Below, one piece after another: positions 27,493 through 38,356 of a DNA stretch of 64,000 nt. Position numbers and translations under genes: made by a program. Location: positions 62,001-126,000 of the forward strand of contig CAVZWU010000016.1 in NCBI GenBank assembly GCA_963779095.1, given 5' to 3'. Under the pieces are notes generated by a model that saw nothing but the letters and a program-made list of their open reading frames with translations, was not told the DNA's origin and searched no databases. The stretch is from Roseiarcus sp963779095. Lineage in GTDB: Bacteria > Pseudomonadota > Alphaproteobacteria > Rhizobiales > Beijerinckiaceae. Each line of letters begins with the position of its first letter. Position 1 is the first letter of the stretch.

Positions 27493-30400
27493 ATGGACAA
27501 GCCGGGCGGCCTGGGACTTCTGGATCGATCGCGGCGGCACGTTCACCGACGTCATCGGCCGCGACCCGCGCGGGCGGCTGCATCCGATCGAAGCTTCTCT
27601 CGGAGAGCCCGGCTTATACGGACGCCGCGGTCGAGGCGATCCGCCGCCTCCTGGTTCTCGCCTCGGACGAGCCGATCCCGGCCGGCGCAATCGGCGCCGT
27701 CAAGATGGGAACGACGGTCGCCACCAACGCGCTGCTCGAGCGGCGCGGCGAGCGCACGCTGCTCGTGACCACGCGCGGCTTTCGCGATGCGCTCGAGATC
27801 GGCTATCAGGCGCGCCCACGCATATTCGCGCGCAACATCGTAAAGCCAGAGCAGCTCTATTCCGGCGTGATCGAGGTCGACGAGCGCGTGCTCGCCGACG
27901 GAACGATCGAGGCGGCGCCGGACATTGAGCGCGTGCGCGCCGCGCTCGCCGAGGCGCGAGCGCAAGGCTACGATTCCGTCGCGATCGTGTTCATGCACGC
28001 CTACCGCTATCCGGCGCACGAGCGCGCGGTCGGCGCGATCGCGCGTGCGCTCGGCTTCAAGCAAGTGTCGGAAAGCCATGTCGCCTCCGCGCTGATCAAG
28101 CTCGTGTCGCGCGGCGACACCACGGTGGTCGACGCTTACCTTTCGCCGATTCTGGCGCGCTATGTCGAACCAGGTGTCGCGCGATCTCGACGTCGAGCGC
28201 ACCGGAGCCCGCGTCATGTTCATGATGTCGTCGGGCGGCCTCACTTCGGCCGCTCTGTTCGCCGGCAAGGACGCGATCCTGTCGGGCCCCGCCGGCGGCG
28301 TGGTGGCGATGGCGCGCACGGGCGCGAGCGCCGGGTTCAAGCGCGTCATCGGCTTCGACATGGGCGGCACCTCGACCGACGTCGCTCATTTCGACGGCCA
28401 GTTCGAGCGCGCGTTCGAGACCGAGGTCGCGGGCGTGCGGATGCGCGCGCCGATGATGAAGATCCATACCGTCGCGGCCGGGGGCGGCTCGATCCTCTCA
28501 TTCGACGGCGCGCGCTTTCGCGTCGGACCGGAATCCGCCGGCGCTGACCCCGGGCCTGCGGCCTATCGCCGCGGCGGCCCGCTCACCGTCACCGACGCCA
28601 ACCTGATGGCCGGCAAGCTCATCCCCGACCTTTTCCCGAAAGTGTTCGGCCCGCGCGGCGACGAGCCGCTCGACGAGGCAATCGTGCGCGAACGCTTCGC
28701 CGCGTTGGCGCGCGACATCGGCGATGGGCGTGAGCCGGAGGCGGTCGCCGACGGGTTTCTCGCCATTGCCGTTGCGAAGATGGCCGAGGCGATCAAGACA
28801 ATTTCGGTCGCGCGCGGCTATGACGTGACGCGCTATGCGCTCAACTGCTTCGGCGGCGCGGGCGGGCAGCACGCGTGCGACGTCGCCGACGCGCTGGCGA
28901 TCACGACCGTGCTCATCCATCCGTTGTCGTCGCTGCTTTCGGCCTATGGCATGGGGCTCGCCGATATCGCCGCCCAGCGCGCGCAAGGGGTCGATGAGCC
29001 GCTTCGCATCGACGCGCTTCTGCGCGTGAACGCCGTCGCGGAAGAGCTTGCCGATGCGGCTATCGCGGAGGTGGAAGGACAGGGGGTCGCACGAGAGAGG
29101 ATCAAGGTCCATCGCCGGGCGCAATTGCGCTATGCGGGCTCTGACACCACCATCGAGGTTCCGCTCTCGACGCCCGCAGCGATGCGGCGGGCGTTTGAGG
29201 GCGCCCACAAAAGCCGTTTCGGCTTCGTCGATCGCGCGAAGGCCATCGCCATCGAAGCGCTGTCGGCCGAGGCGACCGGCGGCGCGGCGCGGCTCGCGGA
29301 GCGGACCCGACAAAGCCCGCCGAAAGACGGGCGTCTCTCGACGCCCTCCGCCTCATCGTCCGCGCCGCCTGTTCCCGCCCGCGCGACGCGCTTCTTTTCG
29401 CATGGTCGCTGGCGAAACGCGAATGTCTTTTTGCGTGAAGGGCTTGGCGCCGGCGCAAAGGTCGATGGGCCGGCGCTGATCATCGAGCCGCACCAGACGA
29501 TCGTCGTGGAACAGGGCTGGCGCGCCGCGGTCACGCCGAAAAACCATGTGCTGATGACCCGCGTCGAGCCGATGGCGCGGCGCGAGGCGATCGGCGCCAA
29601 AGCCGATCCGGTCATGCTCGAGATCTTCAATCATCTCTTCATGTCGATCGCCGAGCAGATGGGGGTCACGCTGCAGAACACCGCCTATTCGGTCAACATC
29701 AAGGAGCGCCTCGACTTTTCCTGCGCATTGTTCGACCGCGAGGGGCGCCTTGTCGCCAACGCTCCGCACATGCCGGTGCATCTCGGTTCGATGGACCGTT
29801 CGGTCGAGACGATCATCCGCGACAATCAGGGGCGCATTCGCCCGGGCGATGTGTTCGCACTCAACGCGCCCTATAACGGCGGCACCCATCTGCCCGACAT
29901 CACGGTCTGCACGCCGGTGTTCGACGAGCATGGGCGAACGATCCTGTTCTGGACGGCCTCGCGGGGCCATCACGCCGACATCGGTGGAACGGCGCCGGGG
30001 TCGATGTCGCCGCTCGCCACGTCGATCCTTGAAGAGGGCGTCTATATCGACAATTTTCTCTTGGTCGAGCGCGGGCGCTTCCGCGAGCGCGAACTCTATG
30101 ACCTGCTGAGAAGCGGCGCCTATCCCGCGCGCAATCCGCTGCAGAACGTCAACGACCTCAAGGCCCAGATCGCCGCTAACGAAAAGGGCGTGCGGGAGCT
30201 CAGGCGGATGGTGGAGGCGTTCTCGCTTGACACCGTTGAGGCCTATATGGGCCACGTTCAGGACAACGCCGACGAAAGCGTGCGCCGCGTGCTCGACAGG
30301 CTAGCCGACGGCGAAGCGGAGAGCGTTTCCGATCAGGGCGCGGTGATCAAGGTCAGGATCAGCGTCGACAAGGCCAGACGCGAGGCGACGGTCGATTTCA

Positions 30401-31131
30401 CCGGCACGTCGGCGCAGCAGGCGACGAACTTCAACGCGCCGGAGCCGGTGACGCGCGCCGCCGTGATCTATGTGTTCCGGGTGATGGTCGACGACGACAT
30501 CCCGATGAACGCCGGCTGCCTGAGGCCGATCCGCATCATCGTGCCGGAAGGCTCGATGCTGTCGCCCCGTTATCCGGCTGCGGTGGTGGCGGGCAATGTC
30601 GAGGTGTCGCAGGCGGTGACGGATACGCTGTTCGCCGCGCTCGGCGCGCTGGGCTCGGCGCAGGCGACGATGAACAATTTCACCTTCGGCGATGACACCT
30701 ATCAGTATTACGAGACGATCTGCTCCGGCGCGCCCGCCGGCCCCGGCTTCAACGGCGCGAGCGCGGTGCATACGCATATGACCAATTCACGGCTCACCGA
30801 CCCGGAAGTGCTGGAGAGCCGCTTTCCGGTCGCGCTCGAGGATTTCCACATTCGCCGCGGCTCCGGGGGAAAAGGCCACTGGCGCGCGGGCGACGGCACG
30901 CTGAGGCGCATCCGCTTTTTGAAGCCGATGAGCGCGGCGATTTTTTCCGGCCATCGCGCCGTCCCCAATCGCGGCATGTTGGGCGGGAGCGATGGCGAAC
31001 TCGGTCGTAACTCGGTCCGCCGTAATGACGGACGCGTCGAGATCCTGCCCGGCTGCGCCGAGACGAAGGTCGAGGCGGGTGAAGCGATCGAAATCATCAC
31101 GCCGACCGGGGGCGGGTGGGGGAAGGCGTAG
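27493..31131 (+). CDS. 5-oxoprolinase, fused HyuA-HyuB type (frame breaks in first half)
   Basis: ATP-dependent hydrolysis of 5-oxo-L-proline to glutamate, in one chain of about 1,210 residues. The HyuA half has FWIDRGGTFTDVIGRDP, GTTVATNALLERRG and GFDMGGTSTDVAHF (actin-like ATPase motifs). The HyuB half starts near 29580 (KADPVMLEIFNHLFMSIAEQMG) and contains RLDFSCALFDREG, SRGHHADIGG and RRGSGGKGHWRAGDGT. Three one-base breaks lie near 27510, 27588-27591 and 28165-28168; dropping one G from a TCGA fixes the last two. The single-chain form distinguishes it from separate hydantoinase subunits. Confidence 0.87.
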
Positions 31132-31158
31132 CCGCAGCAAGCCGGCGCGGGCCACGCA

Positions 31159-31910
31159 TCAGCCGCCGCCTGAGGCTTCCGAAACTTCGGGCGGAACGTG
31201 GCCGTGGGAAAGGACGAGCGACGTTCCCTGCAGGCGCCATATGACACGTTCGACCCGCGTCGCGCCGTGCGCCTTAATCTCGTAGTCGACGGCGAGCGCG
31301 TTTTTGTCCGCGGGATCGAAGGACCACTTCCCGGTCACCTCGATCGTCTTGTCCGGATCGACGACAGCGCCGCCATTGTCGGCGTCGATGATGATTGGCG
31401 CCTGATTGAGGCTGACGAGCTTGCCTGAATGAAAGGCGAAGAAGTCGATGGCTGTGAAGCTGTAGCCCTGGAACATCCCTCCGCTCTCTATCGCCACGCC
31501 GTCATCGCCGCCGATCTCGACTGGCGAAATGTCTCCGACCGCGCCAGAAGTCCCAGGCGCAGCGAATTTGCGAAAGAAGCGGGCAGGCTTGAGGCCGTCA
31601 TCGACCCGCCGGAGCACAATGGCCGTCAGCGGCGCTCCGCAGCCATGGCACGCTTGGCCGGGCTCGCCGGCCTGGACGATAAGGACGTCCGCGGTCGCGT
31701 AATGCAGAACCTTGAGCGGGTAAACGCAGTCTTCGCCCGTCGCGTCGAACGTCGCCTTGCCGAATGCCGCCGCGACCGCTGCGGCGAGTAGCGGCTCGGC
31801 CCCGACCGGCTTTCTCGCAGCGGCGAAAGCGCCGGCGCTGCCGCTGCGCAGCACGGCGCGAGCAGCGCGACAGCGCCCGTAAGTATCACGAGCGCGCCCA
31901 ATCTTCGCAC
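31159..31910 (-). CDS. Secreted hypothetical protein (one frame break)
   Basis: About 250 residues. A signal peptide is readable from ATG 31910 (MRRLGALVILTGAVALL, cleavage near CCAAAAP). One break near 31830 then leads to AAFGKATFDATGEDCVYPLKVLHYAT. The mature part contains the cysteine pair CHGCGAPL and mixed beta-type segments up to a glycine-rich end. The converging 5-oxoprolinase gene ends 27 bases away. The family is not recognised. Confidence 0.6.
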
Positions 31911-32102
31911 GATCGCCTCCGACCCCAGCGGGTCGAGACCAGCATATCACAACGGATCACTTGGGTGCGGCCCGCTGGTTTTCGGTTTGACAACGTGACA
32001 AGGGGAAGGCGCCGGCTGCCCGCCTCTCTCCATCATGCGCCCCGGCGTTTGCCGGAACGAACAATCGCGATACCATTATGGGCGAGGGAGACTCGGCGCC
32101 AC

Positions 32103-33461
32103 ATGATCGACAACCTGGAAAAGCGTTCCGCTGCTGAAATTGGGCGGCTCATCGCGAAAGGCGGCCTCGACCCGGTCGAGGCAGCGGAATTCTTCCTCGA
32201 TCGCATCGAGCGCGACCGCGACAATCCATCGTTCATTGTCGTCACGCGCAATCGGGCGCTTGAAGAAGCGGCGGCGAGCCGCGAGCGTCACCGCGAGGGG
32301 CGCGCGGCCGGCCCGCTCGATGGCGTGCCCATCGCCTGGAAAGATCTGGTCGACATGGCGGGCGAGCGCACCACAGCTGGGTCGGCGCTCTTGGCCGCCG
32401 CGCCGCCGAAGGAAAAGGACGCGCCGATCGTCGCGAATCTGGCGGCGGCCGGCATGGTGGCTCTGGGCAAGACCAATCTCTCGGAATTCGCTTTCTCGGC
32501 GCTCGGCCTCAATCCGCATTTCGGCACGCCGAGAAACCCGCGCGACCCTGCGACGCCGCGCGTCGCGGGCGGCTCCTCGTCGGGCGCCGCCGTCGCGGTC
32601 GCCGGCGGCCTTGCGCCTTGCGCGATCGGCAGCGACACCGGCGGCTCGATCCGGGCGCCGGCCAGTTTCTGCGGCATTGTCGGGTTCAAGACGAGCGAGG
32701 GGCGGATCGACAAAAGCGGCGTCTTCCCGCTCTCCCGCACGCTCGACACGATCGGACCGCTGGCGCATACGGTTGAGGATTGCGTGCTGATCGACATGGC
32801 GCTGCGCGGGCAGAAGGCCACGTCCGTGCGCGCCCTCGATCTCAATGGGGTCGAGTTCGTCGTGCCGGACAAGACGGGAATCGACGACGCCGAATCCGCG
32901 GTCGCAGCGAATCTCGAGATGACCGTGAAAAAGCTTGCCGCCGCCGGCGCCAAGATCACCTCGCGGCCAATCCCGCAGATCGGCGCGATGCGCGCGCTCT
33001 CCGCGCAATTCGGCTCTTTGGTCGCCATCGAGGCCTATGCCGAGCATCGCGCGGTGCTCGAATTGGCGGACGCCCAGCGCATGGATCGCCGCGTGGTGAA
33101 GCGCGCCCTGGGCGGCCGGCTCGGCGAGCAGGATGCGGTCGATCTGCAGCGCGGCCGCGAGAAGCTCATCGCCGCCTTGGCCGATGAGCTGAAGGGAGCG
33201 CTGCTCGTGCTGCCCGCCACGCCCATGACCGCTCCGGCGATCGATCCGCTCGAACGCGATGACGAGCTCTTCCGCGTCACCAATTTGCGCGCCATCCATT
33301 ATACTTTTCTCGGCAATCTGTTTCGGATGTGCGGACTTGCGCTCCCTTCGGGAACGGATTCCGCCCGCCTGCCGACCGGCGTGCAGTTCCTCGCGCCGGG
33401 CGGAGACGACGAACGCCTTCTGTCGATCGGACTCAGTATGGAGACCGCGCTTTCGCGTTGA
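32103..33461 (+). CDS. Amidase, amidase-signature family
   Basis: A 452-residue amide hydrolase with the Ser-cisSer-Lys triad. The Lys lies in GVPIAWKDLVD, the cis-Ser in the glycine/serine run VAGGSSSGAAVAV, and the nucleophile Ser in GSDTGGSIRAPASF. The frame is open upstream to 31764, but the family start MIDNLEKRSAAEIGRLI is at ATG 32103. The gene is intact. The relatives are of the GatA/AtzF/indoleacetamide hydrolase type; the substrate cannot be set from sequence. Confidence 0.9.
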   Translation: MIDNLEKRSAAEIGRLIAKGGLDPVEAAEFFLDRIERDRDNPSFIVVTRNRALEEAAASRERHREGRAAGPLDGVPIAWKDLVDMAGERTTAGSALLAAAPPKEKDAPIVANLAAAGMVALGKTNLSEFAFSALGLNPHFGTPRNPRDPATPRVAGGSSSGAAVAVAGGLAPCAIGSDTGGSIRAPASFCGIVGFKTSEGRIDKSGVFPLSRTLDTIGPLAHTVEDCVLIDMALRGQKATSVRALDLNGVEFVVPDKTGIDDAESAVAANLEMTVKKLAAAGAKITSRPIPQIGAMRALSAQFGSLVAIEAYAEHRAVLELADAQRMDRRVVKRALGGRLGEQDAVDLQRGREKLIAALADELKGALLVLPATPMTAPAIDPLERDDELFRVTNLRAIHYTFLGNLFRMCGLALPSGTDSARLPTGVQFLAPGGDDERLLSIGLSMETALSR

Positions 33462-33470
33462 GGGGAAGCG

Positions 33471-34790
33471 TCACTTCCCTTTGTACGACACCCGCCAGAT
33501 CGATCCGCTACCGTCGTCGCTGACCAGAAGCGAGCCGTCGTGCGTCACTGCGACCCCGACCGGGCGCCCCCAGACATGTCCGTCGCCGCCAACGAAGCCC
33601 ACGAGAAAGTCTTCGTATACGCCTGTCGGCTTGCCGTCCTTCATGAGAAGCCGCACGACTTTGTAGCCCGTAAGCTTTGATCGATTCCACGAGCCGTGCA
33701 ACGTAACGAAGGCGTCGCCTTTGTAGTTCGCGGGAAACTGATCGGCCGCATAGAAGGCGATGCCGAGCGGCGCCGAATGCGCCTGAATGAGAACGTCAGG
33801 CGTCGTCACGCGGTTCGCGAGATCGGGCCGCTCGCCTTTGTGGCGCGGATCCTGGTGGTCGCCGAGATAATACCAGGGCCAGCCATAGAAGGCGCCCTTG
33901 GCGACATGGGTCGCATAGTCGGGCGGCAGGTTGTCGCCGAGCCCGTCGCGCTCGTTGACGGCGCACCAGAGCGCGTCCGATCCCGGCTCAATTGTGAGGC
34001 CCGAGCAATTGCGAATGCCCGTCGCGTAGACGCGCTCGTCCTTGCCATCCGGATCGAACGCGAGCACGTCGGCGCGGCGGCGCTCGTCGCCGAACGAGGC
34101 GCCGAGCGGCGCCCCGGCGATCGCGCTTTTCTCCGGAGGCGTCGCGCCTTCGTCGACATTGCTGCCGGAGCCCACCGAAACGAACAGCGTCTTGTCGTCG
34201 GCCGAGAAAGCGAGGTCGCGCGTCCAGTGTCCCCCACCGCTCGGCAGGCTTGCGATTTTCTCGGCGGCGCCGGAGGCTTTCATCTCTCCGCTGCGATAGG
34301 GATATCGCACGACGGAGTCCGGCGTCGCGACATAGACGAAGCGCGGATCCTGCTCTGAAGGGTAGAAAGCAATCCCGTAAGGTCGCTGCAGGCCCTCGGC
34401 GAAGATCTCGCCTTGGGCCGGTTCGGCGCCGTCCGCCGCGGGACGAAAGACGCGCACCCGGCCCGCTCCGGTTTCCGCCACGAAGATGTCGCCGTTCGGG
34501 GCGACGCGAATGACGCGCGGCGTGTCGAGGCCACTCGCGAACAGATCGACCGCGAACCCTGGCGGCGCCTTTGGAATGTCGGCGCCGGTCCGCGCTACGC
34601 GCTGCGACATGTTCGCTGTCGAGCGCGTCGCAAAAGGCGCCGGCAAATCGGCAAGCGTGATCAGCCGGCGTACGCCCGGCGCGTCCGAACGCCAGTCGCC
34701 GAAAGCCGCTGCGCCGGTGCGCACCGCCTCCCCGGCAAATGCGGTTCCGGCGCCGGCAAGTCCGACGAGAAGGAGAAGCCCAAGTCGCAT
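33471..34790 (-). CDS. Secreted PQQ-type sugar (sorbosone) dehydrogenase family protein
   Basis: A 439-residue periplasmic six-bladed beta-propeller. The signal peptide is MRLGLLLLVGLAGAGTAFAGE. Family motifs include GFAVDLFASGLDTPRVIRVAPNGDIFVAETGAG, LPSGGGHWTRDLAFSADDKTLFVSVGSGSN, and YYLGDHQDPRHKGERPDL. The C-terminus GRPVGVAVTHDGSLLVSDDGSGSIWRV is typical of the group. The frame extends upstream to 34865, but ATG 34790, where the signal begins, is preferred. PQQ use is by family analogy. Confidence 0.87.
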   Translation of the reverse strand: MRLGLLLLVGLAGAGTAFAGEAVRTGAAAFGDWRSDAPGVRRLITLADLPAPFATRSTANMSQRVARTGADIPKAPPGFAVDLFASGLDTPRVIRVAPNGDIFVAETGAGRVRVFRPAADGAEPAQGEIFAEGLQRPYGIAFYPSEQDPRFVYVATPDSVVRYPYRSGEMKASGAAEKIASLPSGGGHWTRDLAFSADDKTLFVSVGSGSNVDEGATPPEKSAIAGAPLGASFGDERRRADVLAFDPDGKDERVYATGIRNCSGLTIEPGSDALWCAVNERDGLGDNLPPDYATHVAKGAFYGWPWYYLGDHQDPRHKGERPDLANRVTTPDVLIQAHSAPLGIAFYAADQFPANYKGDAFVTLHGSWNRSKLTGYKVVRLLMKDGKPTGVYEDFLVGFVGGDGHVWGRPVGVAVTHDGSLLVSDDGSGSIWRVSYKGK

Positions 34791-34980
34791 TTGTCTCACC
34801 CTGAGCGACGATAGAGCCGCCGGTGTCCTTCTCGTTACTGCCTCAGCTCCGACTTTCGCGTCCAATCACATCAATTTCATCGCGCGCGCCGCCACGCGGT
34901 TGCGCCGAACGACGAAAGCCGGCAGGGTCGCTCCCCGAAGCTGGCCCCAAAGCCGGCCAGGCAGAATGGGAGGAACGCAA

Positions 34981-36139
34981 ATGGCCGAACACGAGCAGGA
35001 TTGCGGCTGTGCTGAAAGAGGCCGCGGATTTGGGCGACGTGCCCGGCGTCGCCGCCGCGGCAGCGACGAGAGACGGCCCGATTTTTGAAGGCGGCTACGG
35101 CAAGCGGGCGCTCCCTTCGGGAGAGCCGATGACGGCGGACACGGTGGTCTGGATCGCCTCCATGACCAAAGCGATCACCGGCGCCTGCGCGATGCAGCAA
35201 GTCGAGCGCGGCAAGCTCTCGCTTGATGCGCCGATCAAGACGGTGCTGCCCGAACTCGCAAATCCGATGGTGCTCGAAGGCTTCGACGCCGACGGCAATC
35301 CGAAGACACGCCCGGCGCGCGGCGACATCACGCTGCGCCATCTCCTTACCCATACCTCCGGCTGCGCTTATGACTTCTGGAGCGGAGACATCACACGCTA
35401 TCTGGAGAAAACGGGAACGCCTGCGATCATTTCCTGCGCCAACGCGGCGCTGACCGTTCCGTTGCTCTTCGATCCCGGCGAGAAATGGGAATATGGCGTC
35501 GGCATCGACTTCGCCGGCAAGGCGGTGGAGAAAGTGACGGGCCAGAAGCTGGGCCGCTACATGAAGGAGAATATCTTCGATCCGCTCGGCATGAAGGACA
35601 CCGCGTTCAAAATCGGCGACGAGCAGCGCAAGCGGCTCGCGAAGATCCATGCGCGCACGCCGGAGGGATTCGTCGCCACCGACACCGAGATCCCGCAAGA
35701 ACCGGAGTTCGAGATGGGCGGCGGCGGGCTCTACGGCACGGTCGGCGACTATCTCAAGTTCGCGCAGGTTTTCCTGCATGACGGAACGTTCAACGGCGCG
35801 CAGATTCTCAAGCCCGAAACCGTGAGGCTCATGAGCCAGAACGCCGCAGGCGACGTGCGCGTTCGCCCGCTGAAGACTGCGCAGCCGCCGATCTCGAACG
35901 ACGTCGACTTCATCGAGGGCATGCAATGGGGGCTTTCGTTCCTCATCAACCCGGAGCCTTTGCCGACCGGCCGCTCGGCCGGCTCGCTGGCCTGGGCCGG
36001 CCTCGCCAATTCCTATTATTGGATCGACCCGGCGAAAGGCGTGGCGGGCGTCTATGCAACGCAAATCCTGCCGTTCTTCGACGTGAAGTCCGTTCCGACG
36101 TTCCAGGCGTTCGAGACCGAGGTTTACAAGGCGATATGA
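34981..36139 (+). CDS. Serine hydrolase, class C beta-lactamase-like (one N-terminal frame break)
   Basis: About 385 residues related to EstB-type esterases and penicillin-binding-like hydrolases. The nucleophile motif SxxK reads IASMTKAITG, near residue 60. HLLTHTSGCAYDFW and a YGVG segment in the usual Tyr region follow, then GGGGLYGTVGDYLKF. GGGAGG lies eight bases before ATG 34981, and removing one base in CACGAGCAGG near 34998 joins MAEHE to IAAVLKEAADLGDVPG. The gene is divergent from the sugar dehydrogenase. No signal peptide is seen. Confidence 0.82.
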
Positions 36140-36183
36140 GGATCGCGGCGGTCGCGCCGACGCGGGCGCGGTCGCCTTGTTCG

Positions 36184-36762
36184 TCACCGGTTCTCCCGGC
36201 CCATCGCATAAAATTCATCGTTGGGCCGGATCGAGAACGCGTTGGCGAGCCGGTTGGACATCGCGAACATGGCGGCGATCGCGGCGATATCCCAGGCGTC
36301 ATCGTCGGAAAAGCCGTGGCTCTTGAGCTCATCGTAGTCCTTGTCCTCGATCGCCTGCGAGCGCTCGGCGACTTTGACGGCGAAATCGAGCATCGCTTTG
36401 TGTCTCGGCGCAAGGTCGGCCTTGCGATAGTTGACGGCGATCTGATCGGCGATCAGCGGGTTCTTCGCGCGGATGCGCAGGATCGCGCCGTGGGCGACGA
36501 CGCAATATTGGCATTGATTGACGCCTGACGTCGCGACCACGATCATCTCGCGCTCGGCCTTGGTCAAGCCCCCGGGCTTCTCCATCAGCGCGTCATGATA
36601 GGCGAAGAATGCGCGAAACTCGTCCGGCCGGCGGGCGAGCGCCAGAAAGACGTTGGGCACGAAGCCCGACTTTTCCTGCACCGTTTCGATCCGCTCGCGG
36701 ATGTCTTGCGGCAGCTCGGCGAGCTCGGGGACGGGAAATCGGCTGATCGGCGGTTTGGTCAT
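36184..36762 (-). CDS. Peroxidase-related enzyme, carboxymuconolactone decarboxylase/AhpD-like
   Basis: 192 residues of the AhpD-like fold. The redox motif is NQCQYCVVAHG (Cys-x-x-Cys plus His) near residue 80. The preceding GGLTKAEREMIVVATSGV is family-typical, and the C-terminus holds DAWDIAAIAAMFAMSNRLANAF. It probably reduces peroxides or acts in an alkyl-hydroperoxide relay. The frame is intact, and it is divergent from the flavin oxidoreductase gene. Confidence 0.88.
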   Translation of the reverse strand: MTKPPISRFPVPELAELPQDIRERIETVQEKSGFVPNVFLALARRPDEFRAFFAYHDALMEKPGGLTKAEREMIVVATSGVNQCQYCVVAHGAILRIRAKNPLIADQIAVNYRKADLAPRHKAMLDFAVKVAERSQAIEDKDYDELKSHGFSDDDAWDIAAIAAMFAMSNRLANAFSIRPNDEFYAMGRENR

Positions 36763-36837
36763 GGGGCCACTCTCACTGTTTGCTCATGCTAACATCACGC
36801 CTTGCGCCATGCGAAGCGCGCACTGTCGAGGCCCCTC

Positions 36838-37887
36838 ATGCAGTTCGGCGCCTACACATTCGTCGAGACCCGGCGCGATCCGAAAACCGGGGAGCCCGTC
36901 GATGTCGACAAAGCTTTCGCCGACGTCATCGAGCAGATCGAGCTGGCCGACCGCGTCGGTCTCGATGTGTTCGGGCTCGGCGAGCACCATCGGCCGGACT
37001 ATGCGGTGTCGGCGCCGGCGGTGGCGCTCGCCGCGGCGGCGGCGCGCACCAAGCGCATTCGGCTGACCAGCGCGGTCACCGTGCTGTCGTCGGACGATCC
37101 GGTGCGCGTCTATCAGCAATTCGCGACCCTCGATCTCATCTCGAAAGGCCGCGCCGAAATCATGGCCGGACGCGGCTCGTTCATCGAATCCTTTCCGCTG
37201 TTCGGCTACGACCTCGACGACTACGACGAGTTGTTCGCCGAGAAGCTCGATCTCCTGCTCGCGATCCGGGCCGAGCCTCAGGTCGCGTGGCAAGGCCGGC
37301 ATCGTCCGCCGCTCGATCGCCTGGGCGTCTATCCGCGGGCGCTGCAACAGCCGCTGCCGGTCTGGATCGCCTCGGGCGGCACGCCGCAATCGGTCGCGCG
37401 CGCTGGCGCGCTTGGCCTGCCTTTGGCGATTGCGATTATCGGCGGGTCGCCCGTGCGGTTTGGCCCGCTCGCGGAACTCTATCGCGAGGCGGGGCGCCGC
37501 GCCGGCGTGGCGCCCGACACGCTCAAGGTCGGAATCAACGGCCATGGCTTCCTCGCCGACACGACCAAAGCCGCGGTCGATGCGTTCTTCGCGCCCTATG
37601 CCGAGGTGATGAGCCGAATCGGAGGCGAGCGCGGCTGGCCGCCCCTGTCGCGTGCGCAATTCGATCAGGACCGGGGCCCGCGCGGACATCTGATCGTTGG
37701 AACACCGGAAGAGGCGGTCGCCGAAATCCTCGCCCAGCATGAGGTTTTTCGGCACGACCGCTATCTCATGCAGATGCAGGTCGGCCATCAGCCGCAGGAC
37801 GCCATCTTGCGCTCGATCGAGCTTCTGGGAACTGTGGTTGCGCCGAGAGTACGAGCGGAACTTACGAAGCGGAAGGTCCCGGCTTGA
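36838..37887 (+). CDS. LLM-class flavin-dependent oxidoreductase
   Basis: A luciferase-like monooxygenase TIM barrel of 349 residues. The N-terminus MQFGAYTFVETRRDP leads to GLGEHHRPDYAVSAPAVALA and IRLTSAVTVLSSDDPVRVYQQ. GRAEIMAGRGSFIESFPLFGYDL and PLPVWIASGGTPQSVARAG follow, all usual for FMN- or F420-dependent members. The frame opens at TTG 36802, but ATG 36838 with GAGG five bases upstream fits better. The substrate is unknown. Confidence 0.88.
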   Translation: MQFGAYTFVETRRDPKTGEPVDVDKAFADVIEQIELADRVGLDVFGLGEHHRPDYAVSAPAVALAAAAARTKRIRLTSAVTVLSSDDPVRVYQQFATLDLISKGRAEIMAGRGSFIESFPLFGYDLDDYDELFAEKLDLLLAIRAEPQVAWQGRHRPPLDRLGVYPRALQQPLPVWIASGGTPQSVARAGALGLPLAIAIIGGSPVRFGPLAELYREAGRRAGVAPDTLKVGINGHGFLADTTKAAVDAFFAPYAEVMSRIGGERGWPPLSRAQFDQDRGPRGHLIVGTPEEAVAEILAQHEVFRHDRYLMQMQVGHQPQDAILRSIELLGTVVAPRVRAELTKRKVPA

Positions 37888-37901
37888 CGGGGGGCAGTCA
37901 C

Positions 37902-37930
37902 AAAAAAGCCCCAGCGTTTCGGCCGGGGCT
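37902..37930 (-). terminator. Rho-independent terminator of the cold-shock gene
   Basis: On the minus strand the arms AGCCCC and GGGGCT enclose a GC-rich loop and are followed by six T residues. It begins 27 bases after the csp stop codon. The LLM oxidoreductase gene converges on the same site. Confidence 0.8.
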
Positions 37931-37956
37931 GATGATCGTCACGTTCGCGGAATTGG

Positions 37957-38166
37957 TCAGGCGACCTTGAGGTTGCCCGCCGAAGAGCGTCCGGTGCGCT
38001 TGTCGGCGACAATCTCATAGGCGACCTTCTGCCCCTCGTTGAGGTCGCGGAGCCCCGCGCGCTCAACGGCGCTGATGTGGACAAACACGTCCTTGCCGCC
38101 ATCATCGGGCTGGATGAATCCAAAGCCCTTCGTTGCGTTGAACCATTTGACGGTTCCCGTAGCCAT
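37957..38166 (-). CDS. Cold-shock domain protein
   Basis: A 69-residue CspA-type single-strand nucleic acid chaperone. RNP1 is KGFGFIQ and RNP2 is DVFVHIS, in MATGTVKWFNATKGFGF and DGGKDVFVHISAVE. The start is ATG 38166; the longer frame to 38280 has no family residues. A gap of about 190 bases lies upstream before the next gene, typical of the long leaders of cold-shock genes, and a strong terminator follows. Confidence 0.95.
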   Translation of the reverse strand: MATGTVKWFNATKGFGFIQPDDGGKDVFVHISAVERAGLRDLNEGQKVAYEIVADKRTGRSSAGNLKVA

Positions 38167-38356
38167 AAGATGCAGTCCTGTAGAACAAGTTGAGGAGGAG
38201 CGGCCAGGTCTCGCCGGTCCGCTATCAATGCGGAAGGCTTCCTCGTCGCGCGCCGCAAGACGCGGGAGTCGAGTCGTCACTCGGACATCGATAGCGGCCG
38301 AAATAGCCAGACAAGGTGTTTAAATCAAGACGTTTCCCGTCGGTCCTCCGGCGACT

